This document shows, in pieces, positions 1 to 11,917 of a stretch of 64,000 nt of DNA. A program made the translations under genes and the position numbers. Location: assembly GCF_019393635.1 (NCBI RefSeq), contig NC_057861.1:543378211-543442210 (forward strand), in the 5' to 3' direction. Below the pieces are notes generated by a model that ran no database searches, was not told where the DNA came from, and saw only the letters and a program-made list of their open reading frames with translations. Position 1 is the first letter of the stretch. Every line of letters starts with the position of its first letter. This DNA is from Dromiciops gliroides. Lineage: Eukaryota > Chordata > Mammalia > Microbiotheria > Microbiotheriidae.

Positions 1-216
1 TACATAAAAAAGGAGAGGAATATTCAGATGGAAATAAAGACAAGCAGGCAGTTTTGTTATTATCATGTCAAATTTAACATACATTTTTAAAAAAAGATGC
101 TATCAGAAATCCAGTTTCATATGGGATCCTCTTTTGAACTGTTTCCTGTATATTTGTTCCTGTTTGTTGATGTTTGATAAGTTTATTAGGTTTGGGAATA
201 AAAAAATAAAAATTTT

Positions 217-356
217 GGGGGCAGCTAGGTGGCACAGTGGATGGAGCACCAACCCTGGAGTCAGGAGTACCTGAGTTCAAATCCAGCCTCAGACACTTAA
301 CACTTACTAGCTGTGTGACCCTGGGCAAGTCACTTAAGCCCAATTGCCTCACTAAA
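217..356 (+). repeat. CORE-SINE, type A
   Basis: Full-length copy from GGGGGCAGCTAGGTGGC to the 3' end GCCTCACTAAAA, followed by an (AATT)n-like tail. The insertion lies in A/T-rich sequence, so the target-site duplication cannot be set exactly. Confidence 0.9.
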
Positions 357-1589
357 ATAATTAATTAATTAATTAAAATTTTTTAAAAATGTAAAAAGGC
401 ATCAGGAAGAACTATTGGATATGGCAATAGAAATCAGATTAAATTTTTAAAAAACCCTCATACTGAAAGCAAACTGGCATCCTGAAAAGCATATTGATTT
501 TAGAGTCATATTATCTGAATATGGATCAGAATTCTGTTACTTACTAGATGAGGTCTTTAAGAAAGTTATTTACCTTCTCTGGGCCTCATTTTCTTATCTG
601 TAAAATGAGAGGGTTTGGGTGGATAATCTATTAAGTCCCTTTCATCTCTAAATCCTATGATCTCATTGTAAAAAAGATTTCAGGCATAGATTTTCAAGAT
701 TTCTCAATATGGTACTAGAGAACCACCTAACACAGGTATTCATTCTTCTTTCCAGCTTGGAAAAAAGGAGGCATGTGAAAATAAATATAATGGTCTCAGG
801 CCATAGAGGCCCTCAAAAAGAACTTTGAAGATAAAGTTAGTGAGGTAGAGGAAAAAATGGAAAGAGAAATGAGGGTGATGCAGAAAAACATGAGAAAAAA
901 GTCAACAGCTTGAAAAGCCAAATGGAAAAGCTCTCTGACAAAAATCATTGCCTAAGAATTAGGATTGAACAAATGGAAGCTAGTGACTTTATTAGAAACC
1001 AAGACATAATAAAGCAAATCCAAATAAATAAAAAAAAAATAGAGGGCAATGTGAAATATCTTCTGGGAAAAAGTGCTGACCTGGAAAATAGGTCCAGGAG
1101 AGATAATTTGAAAATTATTGGTCTACCTGAAAACCATGATCAAGGAAAGAGCTTAGACAGGGAAAATTGCCTGAAATTTTAGAAGCAGAAGCTAAAAGAG
1201 AAATTGAAAGAATCCACTGATCACCTCCAGAAAGAGATTCCAAAAGGAAAACTCCTAGGAATATTATAGCCAAATTCCAGAGCTCTCAGGTCAAGGAGAA
1301 AATATTGCAAGCTGCCAAAAAGAAAGAATTCAAGTACTGTGGAGCCCCAGTCAGGATAGCACAAGATCTAGCAGCTTCTACATTAAAGGACTGGAAGGCA
1401 TGGAATATGATATTCCAGAGGGCAAAGGAATTGGTAAGAATCACCTACCCAGTAAAACTTATCATAATCTTTCAGAGGAAAAATAGGACTTCAATTAAAA
1501 TGAGGACTTTCAGGTATTTGTGATGAAAAGACCTGAATTGAATGACAAATTTGACTTTCAAATACAAGAGAACCATAAAAAATTGGAGT

Positions 1590-1712
1590 TGGGGGACATA
1601 CCTGGGGTCGTGCAGTGGGTGACTGTCTTGTGTCTGAGGCTGGGTTTTGGCTGGGATCCCCCTGGGTCCAGGGGTGATGCTTTGTCCACTGTGTCACCTT
1701 GCTGCCCATGAT
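1590..1712 (-). repeat. decayed CORE-SINE
   Basis: Recognisable minus-strand remnants (GTGTCTGAGGCTGG, then CCACTGTG and GCTGCCC) with many substitutions and the 3' half missing. It lies inside the half-L1. Confidence 0.55.
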
Positions 1713-2520
1713 GACATCTTTGGGGTTGAATTGAGGGGTGAGGGGAATGTACTGGGGGAGGGTTAAGGGCAGAGGTGAAATCCTACAGGAAAGAAACAGG
1801 AAAAGGCTTGTGGAGTAGAGGAAGAGATGGGGGAGGAGCAGGGCAGTAAATGAATTTTATACTCATCAGAAAAGGCTCAAAGACCTCAATCTCATCAGAA
1901 TTGGCTCAAGGAGGGAATAACATACACATCCAATTGGGTAGAGTAATCCCTCTAACCCTGTAGGAAAATAGGAGGGAAAGGGGATAAAGAGAGAGGGGCA
2001 AAAGAAGGGAGGGCAGATTGAGGGAGGGGACAGACAGAAGCAAATCCCTTTTGAAGAGGGATAGGATGAAAGAAGATGAATAATAGAATAAATAGCATGG
2101 GGAAGGTAATAGGATGGAAGGGAAACAGTTAACAATAGTAATCATGAAAAAGAGAAAAGGGGGGGATTGCACAAAAAAAAATTATAGCAACTCTTTGTGG
2201 TGGCTAAGAATTGAGAATCAAGGGAAATGTCCATCAATTGAAGAAGCTGTGCTATATGATTGTGGTGGAATGGTTTTGTGCTATAGGAAGTGACCAACAG
2301 GATGATCCCAGAAAAACCTGGAAAGACTCATGAACTGATGCATAGCGAAGTGAGCAGAGCTGGGAGGACATTGTGCATAGTGATAGCAGTATTGTTCAAT
2401 GAGCAATTGTGAATGACTTAACTACTCTCAGCAATGCAATGATCCAAGATAATCCTAAGGGACTAATGAGGAAGTTTACTATCCACTCCCATAGAAAGAA
2501 CTGATAAAAAGAGCACTTGT

Positions 2521-2680
2521 GGGGCAGCTAGGTGGCGCAGTGGATAGAGCACCAGCCCTGGAGTCAGGAGTACCTGAGTTCAAATCCGACCTCAGACCCT
2601 TGACACTTACTAGCTGTGTGCCCCTGGGCAAATCACTTAACCCCAACTGCCTCACCGCCCCCCCCCCCAGCAAAAAAAAA
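2521..2680 (+). repeat. CORE-SINE, type A
   Basis: Full-length, flanked by the perfect 10-bp duplication GAGCACTTGT at 2511-2520 and 2683-2692. The tail contains an unusual run of C's before the A-tail. It interrupts the 3' end of the half-L1. Confidence 0.9.
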
Positions 2681-2811
2681 GAGAGCACTTGTTGGATTGT
2701 ACATATATAACCTGATTGCAGTCTTGTGGAGGGGAGAGGAAAGGGAAGGAGGGAAGGAGAAAAATTTGGAACTCTAAATCTTATGAAAATGAATGTTTGA
2801 AAACTACCCTA

Positions 2812-2976
2812 GGGGCAGCTAGGTGGCACAGTGGATAGAGCACCGGCCCTGGAGTCAGGAGGACCTGAGTTCAAATTCGGCCTCAGACACTTAATGCTTA
2901 CTAGCTGTGTGACCCTTGGTAAGTCACTTAACCCCAATTGCCTCACTAAAAAAAAAAGAAAGAAAAAAGAAAAAAA
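2812..2976 (+). repeat. CORE-SINE, type A
   Basis: Full-length with a long A-rich tail (AAAG repeats). GAAAACTACC flanks both sides (about 2799 and 2977). It lies in the same half-L1 3' end as the copy 130 bp upstream. Confidence 0.88.
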
Positions 2977-3199
2977 AGAAAACTACCTTTATATGTAACT
3001 GGACAAATAAAAAAAATGTTTGTTAAAAAAAAAGAAAGAAAATAAGTATAAGCAAGTAATTTGGAAAAATGCAATATATTTTTTTTAACAGTGGACAGTT
3101 GTAGTCTTTTGTGAAGGATTTGGAAGAATTTAATTGTCTAGGTAAATTAAAAGCAAAGTCACACATAAACCACATATTTGCCAACTCTTAAGTAGGAAA

Positions 3200-3455
3200 C
3201 CGGGTAGGTAGGTGGTACAGTATATAGAGTGCCAGGCCTGAAGTCAGGAAGACTCATCTTCCTGAATTCAAATCTGTCCTCAGACACTAGCTGTGTGACC
3301 CTAGGCAGGTTACTTAAACCTGTTTACCTCAGTTTTCTCATCTGTAAAATGAACTGAAGAGAAAAATAGCAAAGTAAAATGGCAAAGTATCTTTGCCAAG
3401 AAAATCACAGATGGGGTCATAAAGAGTCAGAAACAACACAACAACAACAACAACA
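3200..3455 (+). repeat. MAR1-type SINE with BovB/RTE-like tail
   Basis: A CORE-SINE head, then CTCATCTGTAAAATG, a central TTTGCCAAGAAAATC and the 3' tail ACAACAACAACAAC. The tail resembles the 3' end of BovB/RTE LINEs, which are thought to mobilise this family. Confidence 0.8.
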
Positions 3456-4270
3456 AAAGTAGGAAACCAAATTGGAGGCAGTTTACTTGACAAAATGACA
3501 AACTTCATAAACCTTGAAGTTTCCATAATAATCAAAGAAAAAAATGTTTTGTCATTAATTTCACCTTATTAAAAATGCTAATTTGCAAAAGAAAGACCTA
3601 GTTAAGTGAAGAAAATTGGTTATGAAGATGGCTTGAGTTATGATTTGGAAAGTAAAGAGGTACTGGATTGTAAGCTCCCCTTTCTATCTAAATGCTGTGA
3701 TTTTATAACTATAAGCTAATATTTATCAATGACTTTTGTCTGGAAGGAAATATCCTTCTGTATCAAGTATTCAAAATAAGTATATTCAGGTTTGTTAAAG
3801 TTAACTCAGTACCTTGGGAAGTCCATTTTCACTGAGAAGCTTTGTCTCTTGCCAGAGCCTCTGAATTCTTGACGCTAGTAAGATCATAAACCTTTGTCAG
3901 CTCTGTGAAAGAAGCTAGGGGTAGGGTCAGAGTTGGAGTACAGTGTAATCAGAAGTCTTCGAAATTCTACCCTGAGACCAGAGATAATTTTAAGATATTG
4001 GCTTACAGAGGAACTAAGAATTCCTTCTCCAACACAAACACATGGGGGGGGGGCGGGGGGAGGGGTAGAAAGAGGTGAGGGATGGTTTAAAGTTTTGTTT
4101 ATGGCAAAGAAATCAATAATATGCTGCTACAAATTGCCTGGACTACCACAATAGTCTAAGTCTCTCTCCTTGACAATTCATCCTCTACATACCTGCCAAA
4201 TAATTAATTCTCTTAAATCACAGGCTTTGACATGTTACTTCCCAGTTCAAGGTAAGTTTTGCCTCTTTTT
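3456..4270. other. no recognisable feature
   Basis: Mostly A/T-rich unique-looking DNA with a short G-run at 4045-4063. No exon-like open frame with splice sites was seen on either strand. Confidence 0.5.
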
Positions 4271-4274
4271 TGCC

Positions 4275-4800
4275 TCTAGATCAACCAACAAGTATTTATT
4301 TAGTGCCTACTATGTGTCAGGAACGGTGCTGGGTGCCGGGGATATAAAGAAAAAAAGCAAAATTGTCCCTTGCCTCAAGTATCTTCTATTCTAATACGGA
4401 AGACAATGTACAAATAAATAGATACATAGAAAATAGCTTCATAGTAACCTTGGGAGACAGAGGAAGGAACTAGGTACTAGGAAAGGGTTCAGTGGGAGTG
4501 ACGTTTGATCTGAATATTGAAGGAAATAAAGGGAACTGAGGCATAGAAACCCTACTTAATATTTGAGCATTAACAAAAAACTGCAAAATAGGCCAGTTCA
4601 GCTCCACCACAGGGTATGTGGAGGAGAACCGCACAAGAAGCTAGAAATGTAGGGATGGGACTAGGCCAAGAAAGGAGCTTATGTTTTAGCCTGGAAGCAA
4701 CAGGAAGCCACTGGAGTTTGTTTGTTTGTTTTATAAGGGAGTTACTAAGCTTTAGGCAGATATGGGGAGGATGGTATGGAGTAGGGAGAAATCTCTGAGG
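4275..4800 (-). repeat. L2 LINE fragment (antisense)
   Basis: Begins with the reverse complement of the L2 3' end (AAGTATTTATTTAGTGCCTA, then GGTGCTGGGTGCCGGGGATA) and continues with the 'GCCACTGGAGTTT' region further into the L2 body. Moderately diverged. Confidence 0.65.
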
Positions 4801-4875
4801 CAGGGAGACTAATTATGAAGCTATTGGTATAATACAGGTAAGTGCTGATACGCTGAAGTAGTGTGGTGGTTATGT

Positions 4876-5120
4876 AAGTAGGCAATGAGGTGGTGCAGTG
4901 AATAAAGTGCACAGCCTGGAGTCAAGAAGACCTGGATTTAAATCCTTCTTCAGATACTTACTAGCTGTGTGACCCTGGGCAAGTCACTTAATTCTGTTTG
5001 CCTCAGTTTCCTCATCTGTAAAATGAACTGGAGAAAGAAGTGGCAAACCACTCTAGTATCTTTGCCAAGAAAACCCCAAATGGGGTCACAAAGAGTCAAA
5101 CATAACTGAACAACAAGAAG
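4876..5120 (+). repeat. MAR1-type SINE
   Basis: A complete copy: head with GAGGTGGTGCAGTGAATAAA, middle TGGCAAACCACTCTAGTATC, and tail ACATAACTGAACAACAAG. Confidence 0.82.
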
Positions 5121-5254
5121 TTTGAGGTGCCTATAGGATAGCCCATTTGAAATTTTCAATAGGCATTTGGTGATATGGCCTTGGAGCTCTGGAGACTAGG
5201 ACAAGATAGATGCATAGCAATGGGGTCCATCTGCACAGAGATGATAATGACATC

Positions 5255-5845
5255 CATAAAATACAAACTCCTCTGTTTGGCAATTCAAGCTGTCACAATC
5301 TGGCTACATCCTGTCTCTCAAGGCTACCTCTCATTTGCACATCCCTTGCCTTCACTTGCACTACATTTCAGTAAAATGGAATATTTGCTATTCCCTGAAC
5401 TCAACATTCCAACTTTTGTCTCTTCCCACCATGTCCTCGAGGGTAAGGATTATTATACCTTTTTTTTTTTTTTGCAGGGCAATGAGGGTTAAGTGACTTG
5501 CCCAGGGTGACACAGCTAGTAAGTGTGAAGTGTCTGAGGCTGGATTTGAACTCAGGTCCTCCTGAATCCAGGGCTGGTGCTTTATCCACTGTGCAACCTA
5601 GCTGCCCCATGTACTTTTGTCTTTGTAGCCTCCTATGCCTAGAATGAACTCCCTCCTCACCCTTGCCTCTTAGACTCCTTAAGTTTCTTCAAGGCCTAAC
5701 TCAGGTGCAATCTTTTATGGGAATCCTTTCCTAGTTTCCATAGTTGATAGAGCTTCCTCCTCCACATATGGTTATCTGTTTTCTGTGTCATTTCCACACC
5801 ACAGTAGAAGATAAGCTCCTTGAGGGAAGGGGCCCTTTTTCATTT
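5255..5845 (+). repeat. L2 LINE 3' fragment
   Basis: Contains the L2 hallmarks CTCCTTGAGGGAAGGGGCCC at 5816-5835 and a C/T-rich body. It is split by the SINE at 5460-5608. Confidence 0.6.
5460..5608 (-). repeat. CORE-SINE, type B
   Basis: Minus-strand copy with a T-run of about 15 at its left end, then GCAGGGCAATGAGGGTTAAG, through to CTAGCTGCCCC. It interrupts an L2 3' end. Confidence 0.88.
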
Positions 5846-5849
5846 CATC

Positions 5850-6115
5850 TTTATATCAATTAACAAGCATTAATTAAATGCTTACTATGTGCTAGGCATT
5901 GTACTAAGGACTAGGGATATGAAGAAAGGCAATGTCTCTGACCTCAAGGAATGTATGGTCTCATGGGGGAGACAATATGAACATAAATTGGTGCACAAAA
6001 ATACATATAGAATAGATAGAAGACAACTTTAAAGGGGAAAGCTCTAGCAACTAGGGAGAATGAGAAGACCTCCTGTAGAAGATCTCCCCAGGACCTTGTA
6101 GGTGTTGAACAAATG
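5850..6115 (-). repeat. L2 LINE 3' end (antisense)
   Basis: Reverse complement of the L2 3' end (TGCTTACTATGTGCTAGGCA at 5880-5899). It abuts the plus-strand L2 fragment almost 3' end to 3' end. Confidence 0.6.
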
Positions 6116-6169
6116 CTTATTGGATTGTATTGGATGACATGTTTATTGCACAGAGTCCCAGAAACCAAT

Positions 6170-6326
6170 AAGGCTTTTTTTTTTTTTTTTAGTGAGGCAA
6201 TTGGGGTTAAGTGACTTGCCTAGGGTCACACAGCTAATAAGTGTCAAGTGTCTGAGGCTGGATTTGAACTCAGGTCCTCCTGACTCCAGGGTCGGTGCCC
6301 TATCCACTGCGCCACCTAGCTGCCCC
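6170..6326 (-). repeat. CORE-SINE, type A
   Basis: Full-length, T-run at the left, ending TAGCTGCCCC. AAGGCTTT flanks both ends. Confidence 0.88.
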
Positions 6327-6545
6327 AAGGCTTTCTTTATGAGATGCATAGTTACTAAAAAGAGCTAAGTTTTCCTTGCCCAGATTATAGCAAGCAATAC
6401 AATAACTTAGTCTATCAGGGCAATGAGCTAGATCCACAATTGAATAAGATAGAGCCAGATCCCAATCAGGAAATTTATCCACTGCTTTTAATGATCCTAA
6501 ATAGTTCAAATAGAGTCCTAAATAGTTGCTACCACAAGGGATTCT

Positions 6546-6735
6546 TTTTCTTTCTTTCTTTTTCTTTTCTTTCTTTCTTTATTCATTCATTTATTTTTTT
6601 GCGGGGCAATGAGGGTTAAGTGACTTGCCCAGGGTGATACAGCTAGTAAGTGCCAAGTGTCTGATTTCAGATTTGAATTCAGGTCCTCCTGAATCCAGGG
6701 CCAGTGCTTTATCTACTGCGTCACCTACATGCCCT
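6546..6735 (-). repeat. CORE-SINE, type B, with (TTTC)n tail
   Basis: The SINE body is 6600-6735. The tail at the left has expanded into a TTTC/ATTC microsatellite (6546-6598). GGATTCT flanks both sides. Confidence 0.85.
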
Positions 6736-6829
6736 CGGATTCTATTTTTAACACCAATATTCCCCCACTGATGTTATGTGGTTTCAAATGGCAGAATATT
6801 TTGATGTCAGAAGATCTGTAATTATAGAG

Positions 6830-6995
6830 TTTGCCCATAAGGCAACAGAAAGATGCTTATGGGTATAAGCAGGCTGCAGCATATTATCAATGATGACTTG
6901 TGCATGTGGAGACACTATCAAGGACATATATGAACTGAAAATGAGTTGGATCAGTCAGGTTTTGAGGGTGAAGAACAGGAATTGGAGAACTTGAA
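6830..6995 (+). repeat. probable RTE LINE C-terminal remnant
   Basis: A short stretch whose broken frames resemble the end of RTE reverse-transcriptase ORFs, including CAGCATATTATCAATGATGA, which also has a counterpart in the RTE relic near 31660. Low confidence because it is short. Confidence 0.4.
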
Positions 6996-7129
6996 TATGG
7001 CATTTTAATCCATTAAATATTAAGAGAAAAATATTAAGAGAAACAGATAAAGGCTTCTGGTACATTAGATAAATACTAGAAAGATACATTGAAAAAATAA
7101 CATGAGAAGGGGTGGATAACTTGTAATAT

Positions 7130-7965
7130 ATCAATCAATCAACAAGTATTTATTAAGCACTTACTACATGCATTGTACAAAGTGCTGGGGATACAAAGAA
7201 AGGCAAAAAGCATGGTCCCTGCCCTTAAAGAGCTTATAATCTCACGGAGGAAACAGCACATAAACATCTATGTACATACAAGATATATACAGTGTGTTAA
7301 AGGGAGGCAATCCCAGAGGGAAGGTGCTAACAGTGAGAGGAAGATAAAATTGCAGAAGGTAGGATTTAAGATGAGTCTTGAAGGACATCAGAGAAGTCAG
7401 GAGGCAAAGTTGAGGAGAAAAGTTCCAGGCATGGGGGATAGCCAATAAAAAGCACAGTCAGGACATGGTACATTGTGGACAAAGGATGACCAAAAAGGCC
7501 AGTGTTGTTGGATTGTAAAATCTACAGAAGGGAGTAGTATAAGACTGGAAAGGTAGGAAGGAAACAGGCTGTGAAGGGATTTCGAAGGCAAACAGAAGAT
7601 TTTATATTTCATCCTAGAGGTAATAGAGAGCCACAGGAGTCTAATGAATGGGAGAAGGTAGGATGATGTACATAGATTTGCACTTCAGGAAGATCACTTC
7701 AGCAACTGAGTGGAAGATGGACTTGAGTGAGGAGGGATTTGTGTCATAGACAACAACCACAAAACTATTGTAGTAGTTTAGGTATAAGGTGATGAGGGCC
7801 TGCAATGAAGTTGCAGTTGTGTGAGTAGAAAGGATAATATACAAGTAATGTTGTGAAGGTAGAAATGACAAGAATTGGCAAGAGATTGAATATATGGGAT
7901 GAGTTGAAAAGAAGTGTCAAGAAGGAAAATGAGATTGCAAGCCTGAGATGATGGACACTGTCAAG
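7130..7965 (-). repeat. L2 LINE (antisense), long copy
   Basis: Begins with CAACAAGTATTTATTAAGCA and GTGCTGGGGATACAAAGAAA (antisense L2 3' end). It then runs through the region containing CTATTGTAGTAGTTTAGG, the counterpart of the L2 reverse-transcriptase 3' part on the other strand. About 835 bp, one of the longer antisense L2 copies here. Confidence 0.7.
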
Positions 7966-7999
7966 TAATCTACAATTCCCATCTTTAGCTCTTCACCAA

Positions 8000-8600
8000 C
8001 TCTCTATAACTTTGCCAACATGATGCTTATTTTTGGATTATCTAGGACCATAGAGAAAGGACAAAAGGAAAAAAAAAGAGGAGGAGAAAGGTGATTTAGG
8101 GGAGCTTTGAAATGCCTAGTGGAACCAGTTGGTAAGGGTTTACAATAAAAGAGGTGATCTTGAACTCTTTCACAGACTAGAGCTCTTTTTCATTCTACAA
8201 ATTCTTTTGACTCCTGACTCCCTTGGTGTTTTGGTGCAGATGGAGGATTTTACGTTCATAGTAAGCTCACTGATGCTGTTTCAACAGGACGAACATAGGC
8301 CAACAAAGCCAAAGGCTAGAACCACTGAAGACTGGAGCACCTAAAAAAAAGAGACACAAAGAACAATATATCATGGCTACCAACAGCTGGGTGGATGTGG
8401 AGCCTATCACTATGGTCTTTACAAAGTGACAGGGCCAAAACATGAAGAACAATAACAAAATAATTCAAACCATACCTCATCACCACTATTCCATCCCAAG
8501 TATATAGACTTTCTAAATCATAGCTTTAGGGTTCAATCTTATCTAACTCCTTCATTCTATGGAAGAGGAAACCAATGCCAAGCAAAGTTAAGTGACTTGT
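8000..8600. other. no recognisable feature
   Basis: Unique-looking DNA with no coding exon that has supporting splice sites. A 71-codon open frame at 8129-8344 has no family resemblance that I can see. Confidence 0.5.
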
Positions 8601-8743
8601 CTTTAAGTAATTCAGCTGTTCACAACTTGACTCCATCCTACCTTTCCAGACTTCATACACATTATTCCCTTCTGTGCATGTTATAGTCCAGTGATGACAC
8701 CCTACCTCCTGTCCATGTCTTTATAATAGCTGTACCCCATATC

Positions 8744-8975
8744 TAGATAGGTAGGTGATCCAGTGGAGGAAGATTCATCTTTCTGATTTTAAATCTGACC
8801 TCAGACACTTACTGTGTGACCCTAGGCAAATCACTTAACCATGTTTGCCTCAGTTTCCTCATCTGTAAAATGAACTGGAGAAGGAAATGGCAACCCATTC
8901 CACTATCTCTGCCAAGAAAATTCCAAATGACATTTCATATGACTGAAACAACTAACAACACCACCACCCCATATC
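8744..8975 (+). repeat. MAR1-type SINE
   Basis: Diverged copy with a shortened head. The middle part GGAGAAGGAAATGGCAACCC and the tail ACTGAAACAACTAACAAC are clear. Confidence 0.75.
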
Positions 8976-9009
8976 TGCATTATATTCCCTCTTCACTTCT
9001 GGTTAGTCA

Positions 9010-9130
9010 GTCAGCTAAAAAACATTGAATAATTTCTTTCTATGTGTCAGGCATTGTGCTAATCTCCTGGGAATATAAAGAAAGATGGACCCTGCTCTCA
9101 AGGAGCTCACAGTCTAAATGAGAAGATAGC
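9010..9130 (-). repeat. L2 3' end fragment (antisense)
   Basis: Contains TATGTGTCAGGCATTGTGCT and TCAAGGAGCTCACAGTCTAA, the antisense L2 3' signature. Confidence 0.6.
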
Positions 9131-9254
9131 ATGGAAACAGCTATTCTGCCTTTTACATGTAGCCTTTCCTGATCCCCAATAGATGCTTGATTGATGGGAT
9201 GACCAAGGTCAAATAGGCAGTAAGTAGTAGCTCCAGAGTTTAAAATCAGGTCCT

Positions 9255-10010
9255 GTTGTTTTCTTGCTTTTGTTTACTTTATTCTGCATCATTTCATGTC
9301 TCTCCATGCTTCTCTGTATTCATCATATTCATCAGCACAGTAATGAATATTTTAATCTTTCATCCCTGCCCTCCTTTTTATTTTAACATTCCAGAAAAGA
9401 CCTCCAAAGACCACAAAGACTCCCTCCCTAAGACAGTAAAATCTCCTAGCTCTGGAACTCCTCCCTCCTCCCAACAGTCTATCCATAGTAACTGACGAGT
9501 GAATATGTACATTCAATTTTTTAAAGAAAATTTTACCTCTGCTTTAGAAGTTTGAATACTTTTTAAAAAATTGTTATTGACATCTTTTGGTTTTAAATTA
9601 CCTATATCACAAAGAAGAGTTTAAGAGGGATAAAAAAAAGAAAGAGAAGAAGAGAAAAAATGAGCAAAACCAAGCAATATATTGAATAGGTCTAAAAATA
9701 TATGCAAAGTTCCTCACTCATGTACCTTGCACCTTTGTAAAGGAGTGGAGAGAGACGTTTTCTTATAACTTTTCTTTGGGGCCATGCTTGTTCTTTGTAA
9801 TTTTGCAACATTCACTTTAAATTTTTTTTGACATTGTTGGGTTTTTTCCCCCTCATTTCCATTGTTGTAGTCATTGTCTATATTATTTTATTGGCTCTGC
9901 TTACTTCATTCCACATCAGTTCATCTAAGTCTTTCCAAACCTCTCTGTATTTTTCATATTCACCAGCACAGTAATGAATATTATTTTAATTCTTCCTTGC
10001 TGCTTCTTTT
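9255..10010 (-). repeat. old L1 3'-end copies (antisense), two overlapping repeats
   Basis: 9256-9365 and 9880-9990 are diverged versions of one sequence (TCATATTCATCAGCACAGTAATGAATATT in one, split here for length), matching the reverse complement of an old marsupial L1 3' region. The sequence between them is A/T-rich. Confidence 0.5.
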
Positions 10011-10233
10011 AGTCAGTACTAGTGCTACAAGTCATGGAGACACCTATACAATGAATATTTTACTTTTGATTTTTCCATTTTTCATCTTTGTTATTTTATT
10101 TTATTTTATTTTCATGCTTTGCATTTTGAATTGAATTTAGCTCAATAGTTTTGCCAATATTGGAAGGATTAATTGCTTGTTGAATTGTATAATTATTATT
10201 ATTATTATCATCTTTTTAAAAAAATTTTTTTAA

Positions 10234-10369
10234 GCGGGACAATGGGAGTTAAGTGACTTGCCTAGGGTCACACAGCTAGTAAGTGTCAAGTGTCTGAGGC
10301 TGGATTTGAACTCAGATCCTCCTGAATCCAGGGCTGGTGCTTTATCCACTGTGCCACCTAGCTGCACCA
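10234..10369 (-). repeat. CORE-SINE, type B-like
   Basis: Minus-strand copy flanked by AATTGTATAATT on both sides (about 10183 and 10370). The left tail is a diverged A/T-rich stretch. Confidence 0.87.
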
Positions 10370-10589
10370 AATTGTATAATTTTAATTTGTTTTTGTTGCA
10401 TTTTATAATTTTGATACACAATTTGTTTTCTTTAAGATAGTCTTTTTTTCTTTCCTGCTATATTATTTCCTCTCTTTAACTGAAGTTTGTAGTTTAGTTT
10501 TTGTTTTGAATCTTGTGTCTATTTTCCTTTTGTTTTGCTTTTCTTTTGATTGTATCTGTCCCTATAGCTTCCTCCTTGTATCTGCTCCC

Positions 10590-10785
10590 AGAGTGATGGT
10601 GTTCAGTCATTCAGTCGTGTCTGGCTCTTTGTGACCCTGTGGACCATAATGTCCATGGGGTTTTCTTAGCAAAGATAGTAGAGTGGCTTGCCATTTACTT
10701 CTCTAGTAGGTCCAGGCAAACAGAGGTTAAGTGACTTGTTCAGGGTCACACAGCTAGTGTCTGAGGCTGTATTTGAATTCAGGTC
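10590..10785 (-). repeat. MAR1-type SINE
   Basis: Starts with the antisense BovB-like tail GTTCAGTCATTCAGTCGTGT at 10600-10619, very close to the BovB consensus, then GGGGTTTTCTTAGCAAAGAT and the SINE core. Confidence 0.78.
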
Positions 10786-11260
10786 CCAGAGTAAGTCCTC
10801 CCTTTGGACTCAATTTGCTGCATTCCTGTATTTAATTTATATAAGAAAGCATGCATTCAATGGTGCCCATGGTGATCTTGCATATTATTTAGATGCTTGT
10901 TGGTGAAAATGGAATGCTGTTACTGTTATTGCTACTGTACTCTGCCTATTGTTACTGTAATTTGCCTATATGTTTTACTGTTTACTACATATTATTTGTT
11001 GAGAGTACTGCTTTGTCATTGTCATATTACACAGTTAATTCATGTTCATTATATAGTTAATCCAATATTATCATTATGAACCAATATTTTGAAAAATAAG
11101 AGCTACATGTTGACATGGGACTTAGGATAAATCAGAAGTTTATCCTGTGAGAAACAAAACCAAACATGACCAGATAACAGGGCAGACATATCAAAGAATC
11201 AAGGAATCAGTTTAAGTTTAGATATCAGGACAGACACACCTAAGAAGTAAGGGGAGAGTG

Positions 11261-11402
11261 GGGGCAGCTAGGTGGTGCAGTGGATAAAGCACCAGCCCTG
11301 GAGTCAGGAGGACCTGAGTTCAAATCTGGCCTCAGACACTTGACACTTACAAGCTGTATGACCCTGGGAAAGTCACTTAACCCTCATTGTCCTATAAAGA
11401 AA
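11261..11402 (+). repeat. CORE-SINE, mixed type
   Basis: Full-length head and core. The 3' end CATTGTCCTATAAAG departs from both main types. It lies inside the tentative LTR. Confidence 0.85.
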
Positions 11403-11542
11403 GGAAGGTGAAGGAGATAAAATTCTATAGCAGGAAAGTCAATTAGGCTGGCTAGTACCTGACCAGAGCTAGGAGACAGAAATAACTACCCCCTCCCTGC
11501 CAGGTCGGGACTGTCATTTCAAAAAAATCCTCCCAAACTCTT

Positions 11543-11917
11543 TTTAAAAAAATTTTTGAATAAAAGTATTTTATTATTTCCAGTTACATGTAGAGATAGT
11601 TTTCAACATTTGTTTTTATAAGATTTCCAATTTCAAATTTTTCTCTCTCCCTCCTTCCCTCCCTTCCCCCCCTCCCCAAGACAGCAAGTAATCTGATATA
11701 GGTTATATATGTACAATAACATTAAACATATTTCTGCATTAGTCATGTTATAAGAGAAGAATCAAAGCAAAAAGGAAAAACCTCAAAAAAGAAAAATAAC
11801 AGCACCAAAAACAAAAGAAATAGTATGGTTCAATCAGCATCCATATTCCACAGTTCTTTTTTTTCCCTGGATTTGGAGAGCCTTTTCCATCATGAGTCCT
11901 TTGGAACTTTCTTGTAC
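11543..11917 (-). repeat. L1 3' end, 5'-truncated (antisense)
   Basis: An L1 3'UTR with its A-tail at the left: AATAAAAGTATTTTATTATT, then the C/T-rich TTCCCTCCC block, and up to the CATGAGTCC segment. Near-identical CTCCYAAACTYTTT sequences flank it (about 11530 and 11920), a probable target-site duplication. Confidence 0.8.

Larger units (their letters stand above)
790..3035 (+). mobile_element. HAL1-like (half-L1) relic: ORF1 joined to L1 3' end
   Basis: 790-1180 reads as a broken L1 ORF1p: a coiled-coil-like Lys/Glu stretch, then the family motif ENRSRRDNLKIIGLPEN at about 1087-1137. 1240-1430 in another frame continues the ORF1p C-terminal domain (VKEKILQAAKKKEFKYCGAP, then WNMIFQRAKEL), and 1445-1590 has the YPVKL-type end. 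A purine-rich stretch (1720-2165) follows, and 2180-2520 matches the 3' end of L1 ORF2/3'UTR seen elsewhere in the window. The element ends in an A-rich tail near 3035. Nearly all of ORF2 is absent, which is the layout of half-L1 elements. Confidence 0.65.
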
